DNA of 64,000 nucleotides from Streptomyces humicola (GTDB taxonomy: Bacteria > Actinomycetota > Actinomycetes > Streptomycetales > Streptomycetaceae): positions 151,168-215,167 of the forward strand of contig NZ_JANFNG010000009.1 in the NCBI RefSeq assembly GCF_024436035.1, read 5' to 3'. The translations under genes were made by a program, and so were the position numbers. Below, one piece after another: positions 45,469 to 60,480 of this stretch (positions are counted from its first letter, which is position 1; every line of letters begins with the position of its first letter). Under the pieces are notes generated by a model. The model had not been told where the DNA came from. It searched no databases and was given only the letters and a program-made list of their open reading frames with translations.

Positions 45469-46224
45469 CGTGCTGTTCGAATCGCCGGCGCCGGGGAACC
45501 GATACTCCACAACATCGGACCGATCCGGCCGTCCACACCCTGGGGACGCCGAAGTTGTCCCAACCCCCTCCACAGGCGCTGCTTGTGGAGAACCATGATC
45601 CCAGCTCAGCAGGGTGTGGAATTGTGGCTAACCGCCCTCCACAGACTGTGGACGACCGGACCGCCCACAGGCCCCGCTCGCAGTTGTCCACGGCCAACCC
45701 ACAGGCAACGGGCAGTTGTGCACAGCTTGTCCACACCTCTGTCCACTGTTCGGCAACCTCACGGCTACCGTCGCCGGAAGGAGTGAAAGCCGTCACACAA
45801 AGGGGATTGGTTGGGCTGGGGAGAACCTGGGTATTCCTGGGGACAGGACTGGGGAGAACCGGGGGACTCCTGTGCATTGGGTGTGCACAAGTTCCGGCCG
45901 TCCACAGACGGCCGTAGTTGTCCACGGGCTCCGCCCACAGCCCCCGTGGACAAAAAAGCGCGGCTGACCTGCGCTGGAACCGGTTATCCACGGTATCCAC
46001 ACCCCCTATTACTACGACCACGTAGAGATACCGGGGAACCAAGATCGAAGCTGGGCCTGTGCACAACCGAGCGCCGAGCGGCCCGACACCTCGCCCCTCG
46101 ACTTGACCCAACCCGCACCTGTTGTCGGTGGCGTGCGTCAGACTGTTCTCCGGCAGACGACCGAGAAGCAGACGGCCGCCAGGCGGCCCGCACAGACAGC
46201 CAGCAACAGCAGGAGGCGGTTCCG
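45469..46224. other. oriC, chromosomal replication origin
   Basis: Non-coding, between dnaA and dnaN, packed with DnaA boxes. Left group: 45529-45537 CCGTCCACA, 45584-45592(-), 45647-45655(-), 45684-45692 TTGTCCACG, 45716-45724, 45727-45735 TTGTCCACA (perfect), 45739-45747. Right group: 45882-45890(-), 45898-45906 CCGTCCACA, 45918-45926 TTGTCCACG, 45945-45953(-), 45984-45992 TTATCCACG, 45993-46001, 46058-46066(-). A roughly 135-base spacer without boxes separates them. This matches the two-cluster Streptomyces oriC. The relatively A/T-rich CTATTACTACG follows the right group. Confidence 0.95.
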
Positions 46225-47355
46225 GTGAAGTTCCGGGTGGAACGCGACGTACTCGCGGAGGCAGTGGCCTGGGCGGCCCGCAGTCTCCCGGCCCGCCCGC
46301 CGGCGCCCGTCCTCGCCGGCCTGCTGCTGAAGGCCGAGGACGGTCAGCTGAGCCTGTCCGCCTTCGACTACGAGGTCTCCGCGCGCGTCTCGGTGGAGGC
46401 GGAGGTCGAGGAGGAGGGCACGGTGCTCGTCTCGGGCCGCCTGCTCGCCGACATCTCGCGCGCACTCCCCAACAGGCCTGTGGAGATCTCCACCGACGGC
46501 GTACGCGTCACCGTCGTGTGCGGCAGCTCGCGATTCACACTCCACACCCTGCCTGTGGAGGAATACCCGGCACTGCCGCAGATGCCCACCGCCTCCGGCA
46601 CGGTGCCGGGCGAGGTCTTCGCCTCCGCCGTCTCCCAGGTCGCCGTCGCCGCCGGGCGCGATGACACCCTGCCGGTGCTCACCGGTGTGCGGATCGAGAT
46701 CGAGGGCGACACGGTCACGCTCGCCGCGACCGACCGCTACCGGTTCGCCGTCCGCGAGTTCCTGTGGAAGCCCGAGACGCCGGACCTGTCGGCGGTCGCG
46801 CTCGTCCCGGCCAAGACCCTGCTCGACACCGCCAAGTCGCTGACCAGCGGCGACACGGTCGCGCTGGCGCTGGCCGGCTCGGGCGCCGGAGAGGGCCTGA
46901 TCGGTTTCGAGGGCGCCGGACGGCGCACGACCACACGTCTTCTCGAGGGCGACCTGCCGAAGTACCGCACGCTCTTCCCGACTGAGTTCGCCTCGGTCGC
47001 GGTGATCGAGACGGCGCCGTTCGTCGAGGCGGTCAAGCGCGTCGCGCTGGTCGCCGAGCGCAATACGCCGATCCGGCTCGGCTTCACATCGGGTGTTCTC
47101 ACCCTGGAGGCCGGGTCCAGCGATGATGCACAGGCTGTGGAACGTGTCGACGCCCAGCTGGAAGGCGAGGACATTTCGATCGCCTTCAACCCGACGTTCC
47201 TGCTCGACGGCCTGAGCGCGATCGACTCCCCGGTGGCCCAGCTGTCGTTCACCACCTCCACCAAGCCTGCGCTGCTCAGCGGCAAGCCCGCGATCGACGC
47301 GGAGGCGGACGACACGTACAAGTACCTGATCATGCCGGTGCGGCTTTCGGGCTGA
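46225..47355 (+). CDS. dnaN: DNA polymerase III beta clamp
   Basis: 376 residues, the usual length for Streptomyces DnaN. Three similar domains form the ring half: KFRVERDVLAEAVAWAARSL, then GEVFASAVSQVAVAAGRDDT and FVEAVKRVALVAERN, ending in KYLIMPVRLSG. It tethers polymerase at the fork. GTG 46225 has AGGAGG eight bases upstream; earlier in-frame codons lie in oriC. Confidence 0.97.
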   Translation: MKFRVERDVLAEAVAWAARSLPARPPAPVLAGLLLKAEDGQLSLSAFDYEVSARVSVEAEVEEEGTVLVSGRLLADISRALPNRPVEISTDGVRVTVVCGSSRFTLHTLPVEEYPALPQMPTASGTVPGEVFASAVSQVAVAAGRDDTLPVLTGVRIEIEGDTVTLAATDRYRFAVREFLWKPETPDLSAVALVPAKTLLDTAKSLTSGDTVALALAGSGAGEGLIGFEGAGRRTTTRLLEGDLPKYRTLFPTEFASVAVIETAPFVEAVKRVALVAERNTPIRLGFTSGVLTLEAGSSDDAQAVERVDAQLEGEDISIAFNPTFLLDGLSAIDSPVAQLSFTTSTKPALLSGKPAIDAEADDTYKYLIMPVRLSG

Positions 47356-47481
47356 GGCGCGCTCGGCCGGGCTGAGGCGCTCGAGCTGAGGTATCGGGTG
47401 AGGCTGCCTCGGGTGGGGCGGTGCGGAGGGCCGACGTAGGCTCAGAGCTAGGTCAGGCACGCTTCGAACGAAGGAACTGTG

Positions 47482-48372
<891 letters not shown>

Positions 48373-48449
48373 CACGGGGCACTGACACCCAGTACTGCAG
48401 GAAGAGACCAGGGCAGGGAGGCAGGCGCGGCCCCGCGCCACAGCGCACG

Positions 48450-49601
48450 ATGCACGTAAGCCACCTGTCCCTCGCCGACTTCCGCTCCTACGCCCGGGTC
48501 GAGGTTCCGCTCGACCCGGGCGTCACCGCCTTCATCGGCCCCAACGGGCAGGGCAAGACCAACCTGGTCGAGGCGGTCGGTTATCTCGCCACCCTCGGCA
48601 GCCACCGCGTCGCCGCCGACGCCCCGTTGGTGCGGCTCGGCGCGGACCGTGCGGTGATACGGGCGGCCGTCACCCACGGCGAACGACAGCAGCTGATCGA
48701 GCTCGAGATCAACCCGGGCAAGGCCAACCGCGCCCGTGTCAACCGCTCCTCACAGGTGCGGCCACGCGACGTGCTCGGGATCCTGCGCACCGTGCTCTTC
48801 GCCCCCGAGGACCTCGCCCTCGTCAAGGGCGACCCCTCCGAGCGCCGCCGCTTCCTCGACGAGCTGATCACCGCGCGCTCCCCGCGCATGGCCGGCGTAC
48901 GGCAGGACTACGACCGGGTGCTCAAGCAGCGCAACACTCTGCTGAAGTCGGCGGCGCTCGCCCGTCGGCACGGCGGCCGCGCCGCCGACCTGTCGACGCT
49001 CGACGTCTGGGACCAGCACCTCGCGCGGGCCGGCGCCGAACTGCTCACGCAGCGCCACGCCCTCGTCACCGCTCTCCAGCCGCTCGCCGACAAGGCGTAC
49101 GAACAACTGGCACCCGGCGGCGGCCCGGTCTGCCTCGACTACCGCGGCTCGGCGGGCGACTCCCTCGAGCAGGAACGCGGCGCTTCCAGCGCATACCGCG
49201 AGGAGCGGTACGAGCTGCTGCTGAGCGCGCTAGCCGACGCCCGCAAGCAGGAGATCGAGCGCGGCGTCACCCTCGTGGGACCGCACCGGGACGATCTGCA
49301 CCTCAAGCTCGGCGAGCTGCCCGCCAAGGGGTACGCGAGTCACGGCGAGTCGTGGTCGCTTGCGCTCGCGCTGCGCCTCGCCTCGTACGACCTGCTGCGG
49401 GCGGAGGGCGAGGGCGGCGAGCCGGTGCTGATCCTGGACGACGTCTTCGCCGAGCTCGACGCCCGGCGCCGAGACCGGCTCGCGGAGCTCGTCGCCCCCG
49501 GTGAGCAGGTGCTGGTGACCGCGGCTGTGGACGACGACGTCCCGGGGGTGCTCGCGGGCGCCCGCTGCACCGTGGGCGAGGGACGGGTCGAGCGCACATG
49601 A
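48450..49601 (+). CDS. recF: DNA replication/repair protein RecF
   Basis: 383 residues, an SMC-like ATPase. Walker [16 protein letters not shown] near residue 35, signature [14 protein letters not shown] and Walker [17 protein letters not shown]. It loads RecA at gaps with RecO and RecR. ATG 48450 gives [15 protein letters not shown]. The stop overlaps the next start (ATGA). Confidence 0.95.
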   Translation: MHVSHLSLADFRSYARVEVPLDPGVTAFIGPNGQGKTNLVEAVGYLATLGSHRVAADAPLVRLGADRAVIRAAVTHGERQQLIELEINPGKANRARVNRSSQVRPRDVLGILRTVLFAPEDLALVKGDPSERRRFLDELITARSPRMAGVRQDYDRVLKQRNTLLKSAALARRHGGRAADLSTLDVWDQHLARAGAELLTQRHALVTALQPLADKAYEQLAPGGGPVCLDYRGSAGDSLEQERGASSAYREERYELLLSALADARKQEIERGVTLVGPHRDDLHLKLGELPAKGYASHGESWSLALALRLASYDLLRAEGEGGEPVLILDDVFAELDARRRDRLAELVAPGEQVLVTAAVDDDVPGVLAGARCTVGEGRVERT

Positions 49602-50149
49602 GCCACGACGTCCCCGAGCCGCGTCCCGAACCCCGGCCCCAGGCCCAGGCCCAGCCGTCCGGCGTCGACCTGGCTCGCGTGGCCCTGCGCGCCGCGAAGG
49701 AGCAGGCACGCGCCCGCGGAGCGTCGGTGCAGGAGAAGAAGCGGGCGCGCCGCGGCGGCCTGCGCAGCGGGGCACGCGCCGACGGCCGTGACCCGCTGCC
49801 GCTCGGCGCGGCGATCAGTCGGCTGATCACCGAGCGCGGCTGGGAGGCGCCGGCCGCGGTGGGCGGGGTGATGGGGCGCTGGCCGCAGCTGGTGGGCGAG
49901 GATCTGGCGAAGCACTGCGTGCCTCAGCGGTACGACGAGGAGGAGAAGATCCTCACGGTGCAGTGCGACTCCACGGCGTGGGCGACGCAGGTGCGGCTGC
50001 TCGCGCCGACGCTCGTGGCCCGGCTCAATGCCGACCTCGGCCATGGGACGGTCAAGGTGATCAAGGTGCTGGGTCCGGGCGGCGCCCCGCGGACGTACGG
50101 GCGGCTGCGTGCCCCCGGCAGCAAGGGTCCCGGCGACACCTACGGCTGA
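49598..50149 (+). CDS. DciA-like protein (DUF721), probable helicase loader
   Basis: 183 residues. An N-terminal Arg/Ala/Gln-rich region (1-75) precedes the DUF721 domain (about 80-165: [20 protein letters not shown], then [19 protein letters not shown]). DUF721 proteins (DciA) load or activate the replicative helicase in bacteria that lack DnaC/DnaI, so this likely acts on DnaB encoded 39 kb away. Overlaps recF by four bases. Confidence 0.88.
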   Translation: MSHDVPEPRPEPRPQAQAQPSGVDLARVALRAAKEQARARGASVQEKKRARRGGLRSGARADGRDPLPLGAAISRLITERGWEAPAAVGGVMGRWPQLVGEDLAKHCVPQRYDEEEKILTVQCDSTAWATQVRLLAPTLVARLNADLGHGTVKVIKVLGPGGAPRTYGRLRAPGSKGPGDTYG

Positions 50150-52482
<2,333 letters not shown>

Positions 52483-52526
52483 GTCGGCCCTCAACAGACA
52501 GCGGCCCGAAAGGAACTTGACCGGCA

Positions 52527-55169
<2,643 letters not shown>

Positions 55170-55172
55170 ACC

Positions 55173-55898
55173 GTGAGTGGAGCCACGGGCGCGGCCGCGG
55201 GCGGCGCGGGAGCGAACAGGCCTGTGACGGGCGCCGAGCGCGACCATGGCTCCGCCGCGGCGCGCGGTGGAGGGCAGCCGGGGCCGGCGCGGTCTCCACT
55301 GCCGGAGGCGAGGGACGAGGCGAGGGACGAGCAGCGCGGCAGTGCCGCCACCGCGACCGAGACGCGCGAGCCGCGACCCGCACATCCCTCGCAGCCGCCG
55401 CAGGCACCGCCCCAGCCGCACACCCCGCCGCAGGCGTATCTGCCGCCGCAGGAGTCGCCTGGCGTGTCGAGCGCGCAGGCGGTGCGCAAGCCGCGCCCGG
55501 CGGCGGCTGCCGCGCGCATGGTGCCGCGGACGCGGTCGGCACGGCTGCGGGTGGCCAAGGCCGACCCGTGGTCGGTGATGAAGGTGAGCTTCCTGGTCTC
55601 GATCGCCCTCGGGATCTGCACGGTCGTGGCGGTGGCCGCGCTGTGGCTCGTGCTCGACGCGATGGGCGTGTTCAGTACGGTCGGCACCACGATCAGCGAC
55701 GCCACCGGCTCCGGAAGCCAGAGCGGCTTCAATCTGCAGTCGTATCTGTCGCTGTCGAATTGTGTGCTCTTCACGGCGGTCATCGCGGTGATCGACGTTG
55801 TTCTGGCCACGGCCCTCGCGACGCTGGGTGCATTCATCTACAACCTGTCGGCCGGTTTCACGGGCGGTATCGAGCTGACGCTCGCCGAGGACGAGTAG
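55173..55898 (+). CDS. DUF3566 membrane protein
   Basis: 241 residues. The first 130 are Ala/Pro/Gly-rich and disordered. The DUF3566 domain follows: RLRVAKADPWSVMKVSFLVS opens it, with one helix at SIALGICTVVAVAALWLVL and a second at VLFTAVIAVIDVVLATALAT. It is found directly after gyrA across actinobacteria; function unknown. GTG start three bases after the gyrA stop, with GGAGG inside the gyrA end, so the genes are coupled. Confidence 0.9.
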   Translation: MSGATGAAAGGAGANRPVTGAERDHGSAAARGGGQPGPARSPLPEARDEARDEQRGSAATATETREPRPAHPSQPPQAPPQPHTPPQAYLPPQESPGVSSAQAVRKPRPAAAAARMVPRTRSARLRVAKADPWSVMKVSFLVSIALGICTVVAVAALWLVLDAMGVFSTVGTTISDATGSGSQSGFNLQSYLSLSNCVLFTAVIAVIDVVLATALATLGAFIYNLSAGFTGGIELTLAEDE

Positions 55899-55968
55899 CC
55901 GCGCGTCCGGCGGCCGGGTAACGGATTTGGGACACGGCCCGACGTGCGCTAATCTTTCGGTGCAGCGC

Positions 55969-56045
55969 GGGGCTATAGCTCAGACGGTTAGAGCGCTTCC
56001 CTGATAAGGAAGAGGCCACAGGTTCAAGTCCTGTTAGCCCCACCA
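55969..56045 (+). tRNA. tRNA-Ile (GAT)
   Basis: A complete cloverleaf: acceptor GGGGCTA pairs with TAGCCCC, the anticodon loop CTGATAA gives anticodon GAT (56003-56005), T-loop GTTCAAGTC, and CCA is encoded at the 3' end. The gyrA-tRNA-Ile order is conserved in actinobacteria. Confidence 0.97.
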
Positions 56046-56049
56046 GCGC

Positions 56050-56085
56050 AAAGGCCCGGATGGATCTTATTCCGTCCGGGCCTTT
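56050..56085 (+). terminator. Terminator of tRNA-Ile
   Basis: AAAGGCCCGGA (56050-56060) pairs with TCCGGGCCTTT (56075-56085) around a 14-base loop, five bases after the tRNA. Confidence 0.9.
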
Positions 56086-56208
56086 GGCATTGCGGCATGC
56101 GGGAGTTGGGCGGGAGCCGGGAGGGACAGGTCACCGTTCGATATCGGCCGGTGTGTATCATCGGGCGCGTCGGAGGACTCCCCAACGCAAGAAGGACGAG
56201 GTCGCGCG

Positions 56209-56349
56209 GTGAAGAAGCTTCTCCTGGTCGCACTGGCCGCCATCGGCGGGCTCCTCGTGTACCGCCAGATCCAGGCGGACCGCGCCGAGCAGGACCTGTG
56301 GACGGAGGCGACCGACTCCGTTCCGGCAGGTTCCGGCGCGAGCTCCTGA
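56209..56349 (+). CDS. DLW-39 family short protein
   Basis: 46 residues from GTG 56209: KKLLLVALAAIGGLLVYRQ then IQADRAEQDLWTEATD and VPAGSGASS. One hydrophobic helix is followed by the AEQDLWTEA segment that names the DLW-39 family, found beside tRNA-Ile/Ala in actinobacteria. Function unknown; probably a membrane-bound microprotein. A terminator hairpin follows at 56398. Confidence 0.85.
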   Translation: MKKLLLVALAAIGGLLVYRQIQADRAEQDLWTEATDSVPAGSGASS

Positions 56350-56397
56350 CGAGCTCCTGAGACGAGCCCGAGAACACCGGTCAACAGTCACAACAGG

Positions 56398-56424
56398 GCC
56401 CCGGCCGCGACGCGCGGCCGGGGC
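56398..56424 (+). terminator. Terminator of the DLW-39 gene
   Basis: A perfect 12-base GC stem (56398-56409 with 56413-56424) with an ACG loop, followed by TTCGTT. Confidence 0.88.
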
Positions 56425-56473
56425 TTCGTTGTCGCCCGATGTTGTTGCCGGACTGTGACGAGGATCACCTTGT

Positions 56474-56489
56474 ATTTGCTCAAGCAAAT
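56474..56489. promoter_or_regulatory. Operator-like inverted repeat
   Basis: ATTTGCT-CA-AGCAAAT, an A/T-rich seven-base inverted repeat in GC-rich surroundings, 35 bases before the secreted-protein gene. Its composition and position suggest a regulator-binding site; the regulator is unknown. Confidence 0.5.
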
Positions 56490-56523
56490 CAATACGTTCG
56501 CGAGAGCAAAGAAGGGGGGTAGT

Positions 56524-57888
56524 GTGCGAAGGAACCGGTACGGCGTCCTGCCGAAGGCCTTGGCGGTCCTCGCGCTGCTGGCGGCCGGGCTGCTGCCGAC
56601 CGTGGGGACGGCCGCCGCATCGGCGTCGGGTGGTGGCTACGGCACGTGGGTGCCGCAGGGAACGCCCGTCCAGGGCACGGCGAGCAGCGCGGACGCCCCG
56701 CCGCTCAGCCCCGGCGCGACCTACCGCGACAGCCTCGCCCGCGGCGCGACCAAGTACTACGCGATACCTCTCGACGCACGGTCCTCCGCCTACCTGTCCG
56801 TCTTCGCCGTCCCGCGGCCGGGCAGCACCGTCGGGTTCATGGACGGCTTCAAGCTGAGCCTGCTCGCCACCGACGACATGGTGTGCGACACCTACAACGC
56901 GAACGTCGGCGCCGACGGCGCCGCGTACCCCATCGGCGGCTATGTGAGCCGCACCGTCAGCCAGTACGGCCAGTGCCGGCAAGCCGGCGACTATCTGCTC
57001 GCCGTGCAGCGTAATCAGGACGCCGGCGGCAGCACGGAGACCTGGCCGCTGGAGATCCGCTACATGTCGGAGCCCGGACTGAAGGCCGGTGCGAGCACCG
57101 GCACACCGCAGCCCGCACCGTCCGGCACTCCCCCCGTGACCACCGGCGGCGTTCCCACTGCCGTCACCGGTGGCAGCGGCATCGATGACGCGCCCGCGCT
57201 CGCCGGAAGCGGCGCGTACAAGGATCATCTGATGCCGGGCCAGTCCCGCTTCTACCGTGTGCTCGTCGACTGGGGTCAACGGCTCACCGCCACGGGTGAC
57301 TTCGCCAACGCCGCCACCACTCGGACGGGCGGCGCACCGACCGGTGGCTTCACGGTCAGCGGCGTCCGCATGGACCTCTACAACACCGCCCGAGGCCTCG
57401 TCGGCGGCAACGACGCGACGTACAGCGGCCAGGCGGCCTCCGTCGCCGTCTCCACCGCGCCCGTCGCCTACGCCAACCGTTTCTCCAGCGACGCAACCGT
57501 CAAGGCCTCGCCCTTCGCAGGGTGGTACTACATCCAGCTCGCGCTCCATCCGGACGTCGGGCGGTACACGGCGGGCGGCGTCGACGCCGTACTGCACGTC
57601 GCCGTCAACGGATCGGTGACCGCCGCTCCCGCGTACAACGGCGATGCCGCACAAGCCGGTTTCGGTATCACCGACGGGGACCGCGCGGCGGCCAGGACCG
57701 GCGCCGTGCCCGGCCGGCGGGCGGACGGCGTGCTGCGCGACCTCGGCTTCGGCGCGCTCGGACTCGGCACGATGCTGGTGATGGCGCTCGCCACGTGGTT
57801 CGTCCTGGCCCGCCGCCATCCGGTCGACACCGCTCAGCGGACCCGGCCGTACGGCGCGCCGCCCCCCGGCAGTTCCGTCCCCTGGTAG
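56524..57888 (+). CDS. Secreted, C-terminally membrane-anchored protein
   Basis: 454 residues. A signal peptide (RNRYGVLPKALAVLALLAAG, cleaved near TAAASA), an extracytoplasmic region of two related beta-rich modules (GATYRDSLARGATKYYAIPL near residue 60; SGAYKDHLMPGQSRFYRVLV near 240) separated by a Pro/Thr linker, and a C-terminal helix (GALGLGTMLVMALATWFVLA) with a short tail. The repeated Y-x-D-x-L motif suggests an internal duplication. No family is named with confidence. GTG 56524 has AAGGGGGG upstream. It converges with a Ser/Thr kinase gene, one base apart. Confidence 0.75.
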   Translation: MRRNRYGVLPKALAVLALLAAGLLPTVGTAAASASGGGYGTWVPQGTPVQGTASSADAPPLSPGATYRDSLARGATKYYAIPLDARSSAYLSVFAVPRPGSTVGFMDGFKLSLLATDDMVCDTYNANVGADGAAYPIGGYVSRTVSQYGQCRQAGDYLLAVQRNQDAGGSTETWPLEIRYMSEPGLKAGASTGTPQPAPSGTPPVTTGGVPTAVTGGSGIDDAPALAGSGAYKDHLMPGQSRFYRVLVDWGQRLTATGDFANAATTRTGGAPTGGFTVSGVRMDLYNTARGLVGGNDATYSGQAASVAVSTAPVAYANRFSSDATVKASPFAGWYYIQLALHPDVGRYTAGGVDAVLHVAVNGSVTAAPAYNGDAAQAGFGITDGDRAAARTGAVPGRRADGVLRDLGFGALGLGTMLVMALATWFVLARRHPVDTAQRTRPYGAPPPGSSVPW

Positions 57889-57889
57889 G

Positions 57890-59044
57890 TCACGACGTGG
57901 CGAGCGCCCAGATTCCCACCGCGAAACACAGCACAGCGACCACGAGCACCGGCACCACCACCTTCGCCGTGGGCACGGGCACGGCGCGCTCCCGCGGCGC
58001 GGGCGTGCTGGCCGTGCTGTCCGTGCTCTCCGTTCGGGGCGTCCGGGGGTCCGTGTACGGCCGGGTGGGCCCGGTCGGGTACGGCGGCTGACGAGGCTGC
58101 GGAGGAGCCAGCCGGAAGCTGGTCTCCGTGACAGCGGTCTGCGCGGTCTGCTGCGCCGCCCGGATCGGGCCGTCCGGGCCGAACCCCTCGGGCAGCGGCC
58201 CGATCTGGTCGAAGACCTCCACCGGCTCGTCGTCGATCGCGAGCTCCGGGAGCAGCTCGACGGCGGCGGCCAGCGCTTTGCGCGCGCCGAGCGCGGTACG
58301 GAAGCGGGCCTCCGGATCCGGGTGGAGCAAGGTCGCAACCACCTGCCACAGCGGCTCGGGAACGCCCACAGGAGCACCCGGAACCCCGCCCTCCGCCGCG
58401 TACCGCTCGACCAGCGCCTGCGCGTCCGGCTTGCGTCCCGTCAGCAGATAGAGCGCGACGAGACCCACCGCATACAAGTCGGCCGGGAAGTCCGGCTCGG
58501 CGCCCAGCAACTGCTCCGGCGCGAAGTAACCCGGCGTCCCCACCACGAAGTCCGGTTCCGTCAGCCGTGGCTCGCCCTTGCGCATCGCGATCCCGAAGTC
58601 CGAAAGCCTCAGGTGGGGACGTCCTGTTCCGGTGGCTTCGAGCAGGATGTTGGCGGGCTTGATGTCCCGGTGCACCACGCCCTCCGCGTGCACCGCGGTC
58701 AGCCCGGCGAACAACTGGTCGAGCAGGACGCACACATAGTGCGGCGGCAGCGGCCCGTAGTCGCCGATCAGATGTGCCAGTGAGCCGCCGCGCACCAGAT
58801 CCATGGTGAACAGCACCTGGTCGTCATCGGCCGCCCAGCTGGTCGGCGCCAGCACATGCGGATGGTCGATGCGCAGCGCCTGCTCCCGCACGAAGCGCAG
58901 CAGCGCGTGCGCGTCGACCTGGCGCAGCACCTTGGCTGCGACATACCGCTTGCGCCGCCTGTCCCAGGCGCGCCACACGGCCCCCACGCCGCCGCGCCCG
59001 ACCGGATCGACCAGCTCGTAGCGACCCGCGAACACCTCACCCAT
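57890..59044 (-). CDS. Ser/Thr protein kinase, tail-anchored
   Basis: 384 residues, Hanks-type kinase. GRGGVGAVWRA (glycine loop), YVAAKVLR (ATP Lys), VHRDIKPANILL (catalytic loop), LSDFGIAMR and GTPGYFAPEQLLG are intact, so it should be active. After a Pro/Thr linker one helix, VVVPVLVVAVLCFAVGIWAL, ends three residues before the C-terminus, so there is no extracellular sensor domain. The ligand is unknown. It is read after an XRE-type gene and converges with a secreted protein. Confidence 0.92.
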   Translation of the reverse strand: MGEVFAGRYELVDPVGRGGVGAVWRAWDRRRKRYVAAKVLRQVDAHALLRFVREQALRIDHPHVLAPTSWAADDDQVLFTMDLVRGGSLAHLIGDYGPLPPHYVCVLLDQLFAGLTAVHAEGVVHRDIKPANILLEATGTGRPHLRLSDFGIAMRKGEPRLTEPDFVVGTPGYFAPEQLLGAEPDFPADLYAVGLVALYLLTGRKPDAQALVERYAAEGGVPGAPVGVPEPLWQVVATLLHPDPEARFRTALGARKALAAAVELLPELAIDDEPVEVFDQIGPLPEGFGPDGPIRAAQQTAQTAVTETSFRLAPPQPRQPPYPTGPTRPYTDPRTPRTESTDSTASTPAPRERAVPVPTAKVVVPVLVVAVLCFAVGIWALATS

Positions 59045-59068
59045 CGCGCCCGCCCAGCCCCCTGCCCG

Positions 59069-59620
59069 TCAGTCCTGGTGCGCCTCGAAGTGCGCGACCG
59101 CGTCGTCGGTCCTTCCGGCGCCGTACACACGAAGGAACTCTGCCAGTTCTGGATGGGCCGCGGCGAGGGTGTCCGCGGCCGCGAGCAGCTCGTCCGCGGA
59201 GCCGAGGGAGCGCAGCAGCGACTGGATCTCGCGGACGACGCGGCGGGCAGGGAGCGGGGACTGGACGCTCGCGCCGCTGTGCGTCGTGGTGCTCAGCAGG
59301 GACGATCCTGCCGACTCCCGGATCTCCTCCATCCGCGAGGCGGCCTCGGCGGGCGACGCCATGCCGTCCGCCACCTCCCCGGCCAGCTCCTGCAACGCCT
59401 GCAGCCGCTGCACCACGGCCGGATTCCCGATCTTCGCCCGCTGCCCGCTCATCAGCTGCGACAACATCGGCGCGGACAGACCGAGCACGCCGGCCAGCCG
59501 GGCCTGGTTCAGCCCGAGATCCGCGATGAGCCGCCGGAAGAGATCCCCCAGCGGCTCCCCGTACCACCCCCGCTGCAACTCGCGCGCGCGAGCCGTCGTG
59601 TCCTGCGGCGAGATGTCCAT
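59069..59620 (-). CDS. XRE-type helix-turn-helix regulator
   Basis: 183 residues. An N-terminal HTH (LIADLGLNQARLAGVLGLSA then PMLSQLMSGQRAKIGNP) is followed by a long helical region with no known effector motif, ending VYGAGRTDDAVAHFEAHQD. ATG 59620 is chosen over a longer frame reaching toward tRNA-Ala. Stop 24 bases before the kinase start, so likely one operon with the kinase. Confidence 0.85.
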   Translation of the reverse strand: MDISPQDTTARARELQRGWYGEPLGDLFRRLIADLGLNQARLAGVLGLSAPMLSQLMSGQRAKIGNPAVVQRLQALQELAGEVADGMASPAEAASRMEEIRESAGSSLLSTTTHSGASVQSPLPARRVVREIQSLLRSLGSADELLAAADTLAAAHPELAEFLRVYGAGRTDDAVAHFEAHQD

Positions 59621-59719
59621 TCGGGCTCCGTTTGCGTCTGCGAATCTCGCAAACCATCCTATGACCACGGATACCCGGTCGGGGATCCCGGCCGCACCAG
59701 GTACGCTGTTCTGCGGCAC

Positions 59720-59792
59720 GGGGCCTTAGCTCAGTTGGTAGAGCGCTGTCTTTGCATGGCAGATGTCAGGGGTTCGACTCCCCTAGGCTCCA
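59720..59792 (+). tRNA. tRNA-Ala (TGC)
   Basis: Cloverleaf with acceptor GGGGCCT/AGGCTCC, D-loop AGCTCAGTTGGTAGAGC, anticodon loop TTTGCAT giving TGC (59753-59755), and T-loop GTTCGACTC. CCA is not encoded. Its last 23 bases recur at 63026, so it is the target of an integration event. Confidence 0.97.
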
Positions 59793-59794
59793 CT
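59770..59794. repeat. attL-like direct repeat (tRNA-Ala 3' end)
   Basis: 25 bases identical to 63026-63050, covering the T-arm and acceptor 3' strand of tRNA-Ala. Homology continues with a few changes through the following terminator to about 59845. Confidence 0.9.
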
Positions 59795-59797
59795 GGT

Positions 59798-59841
59798 AAA
59801 TGCCCTCTGACCTGCGGAAACGTGGTTCAGAGGGCATTTTT
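59798..59841 (+). terminator. Terminator of tRNA-Ala
   Basis: AAATGCCCTCTGA (59798-59810) pairs with TCAGAGGGCATTT (59827-59839) and ends in T. The same hairpin recurs, diverged, at 63055. Confidence 0.88.
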
Positions 59842-59842
59842 G

Positions 59843-59871
59843 GTGCGCACACGGTGCGCACGTGTGCGCAC
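59843..59871. repeat. GTGCGCAC octamer cluster, left end of island
   Basis: Three copies of the palindromic octamer GTGCGCAC at 59843, 59854 and 59864. The last two with their spacer (GTGCGCACGTGTGCGCAC) recur exactly at 62915-62932. They could be recombinase arm-type sites or shared target flank. Confidence 0.6.
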
Positions 59872-60480
59872 ATGAGGAGCGTATTGGGCTCGCAGCCCTT
59901 GATGTACAAGGGCTCTCCTCGAGTAGTGATCCCCTGCGGATCCCCCGGCGATCCCCCGATCCCCTGATTGCAGGGCGGAGTGCGTTGAGCGCATTCCGGA
60001 GACACCATGTCGACACCCTCGGTGAACAAGCCTCCGACGCAAGAGAGATTCGTCTGAGCGGGAATCGTGAGTCCGGCGGTGACCCCCTCGTTCCAGCGTC
60101 GGTACCAGATAAGCGAGGTAGGGGTGGATGCGTCCGCTGCGACGTACGCCGGTCCCGGAGGGAACATCCTCGGGGGTGGCTGCGTGTGCGCACCGGCGCT
60201 GGTGGTCGGCGACCCCGACAAGCGTTCGGGGCAATAGCGCGCTGGCGCAGTAAGGACCGCTCGCTCTACGCGGGCGACCGTCGACAACGCCCGAGCAGGC
60301 ACCGGGGAGCGTCTGCGGCCGCCTGGCAGCCAGGTTCCGGTGGCTGCCCACCGGCGTCCAGCACGCGTCCTCCGGAGACCAATCCCTGGGTAAGAGGTAG
60401 GAGACCGGGGCCTGGTCAGCCGGCATGCCCCTGGTCCATGCTGGCCCCTGCCCGCCCCCGCCCTTCCGCAGGAGTCGCCC
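59872..60480. other. Island left flank, no supported gene
   Basis: 609 bases. No frame shows the expected codon bias or a recognisable family. A short block (about 59927-59967) repeats GATCCCC several times. Probably decayed sequence plus the promoter and leader of the PanE-like gene. Confidence 0.45.

Noticed and set aside
59927..59967. GATCCCC repeats as a CRISPR array
   Set aside because: The units are too short and irregular, there are no regular spacers and no cas genes.
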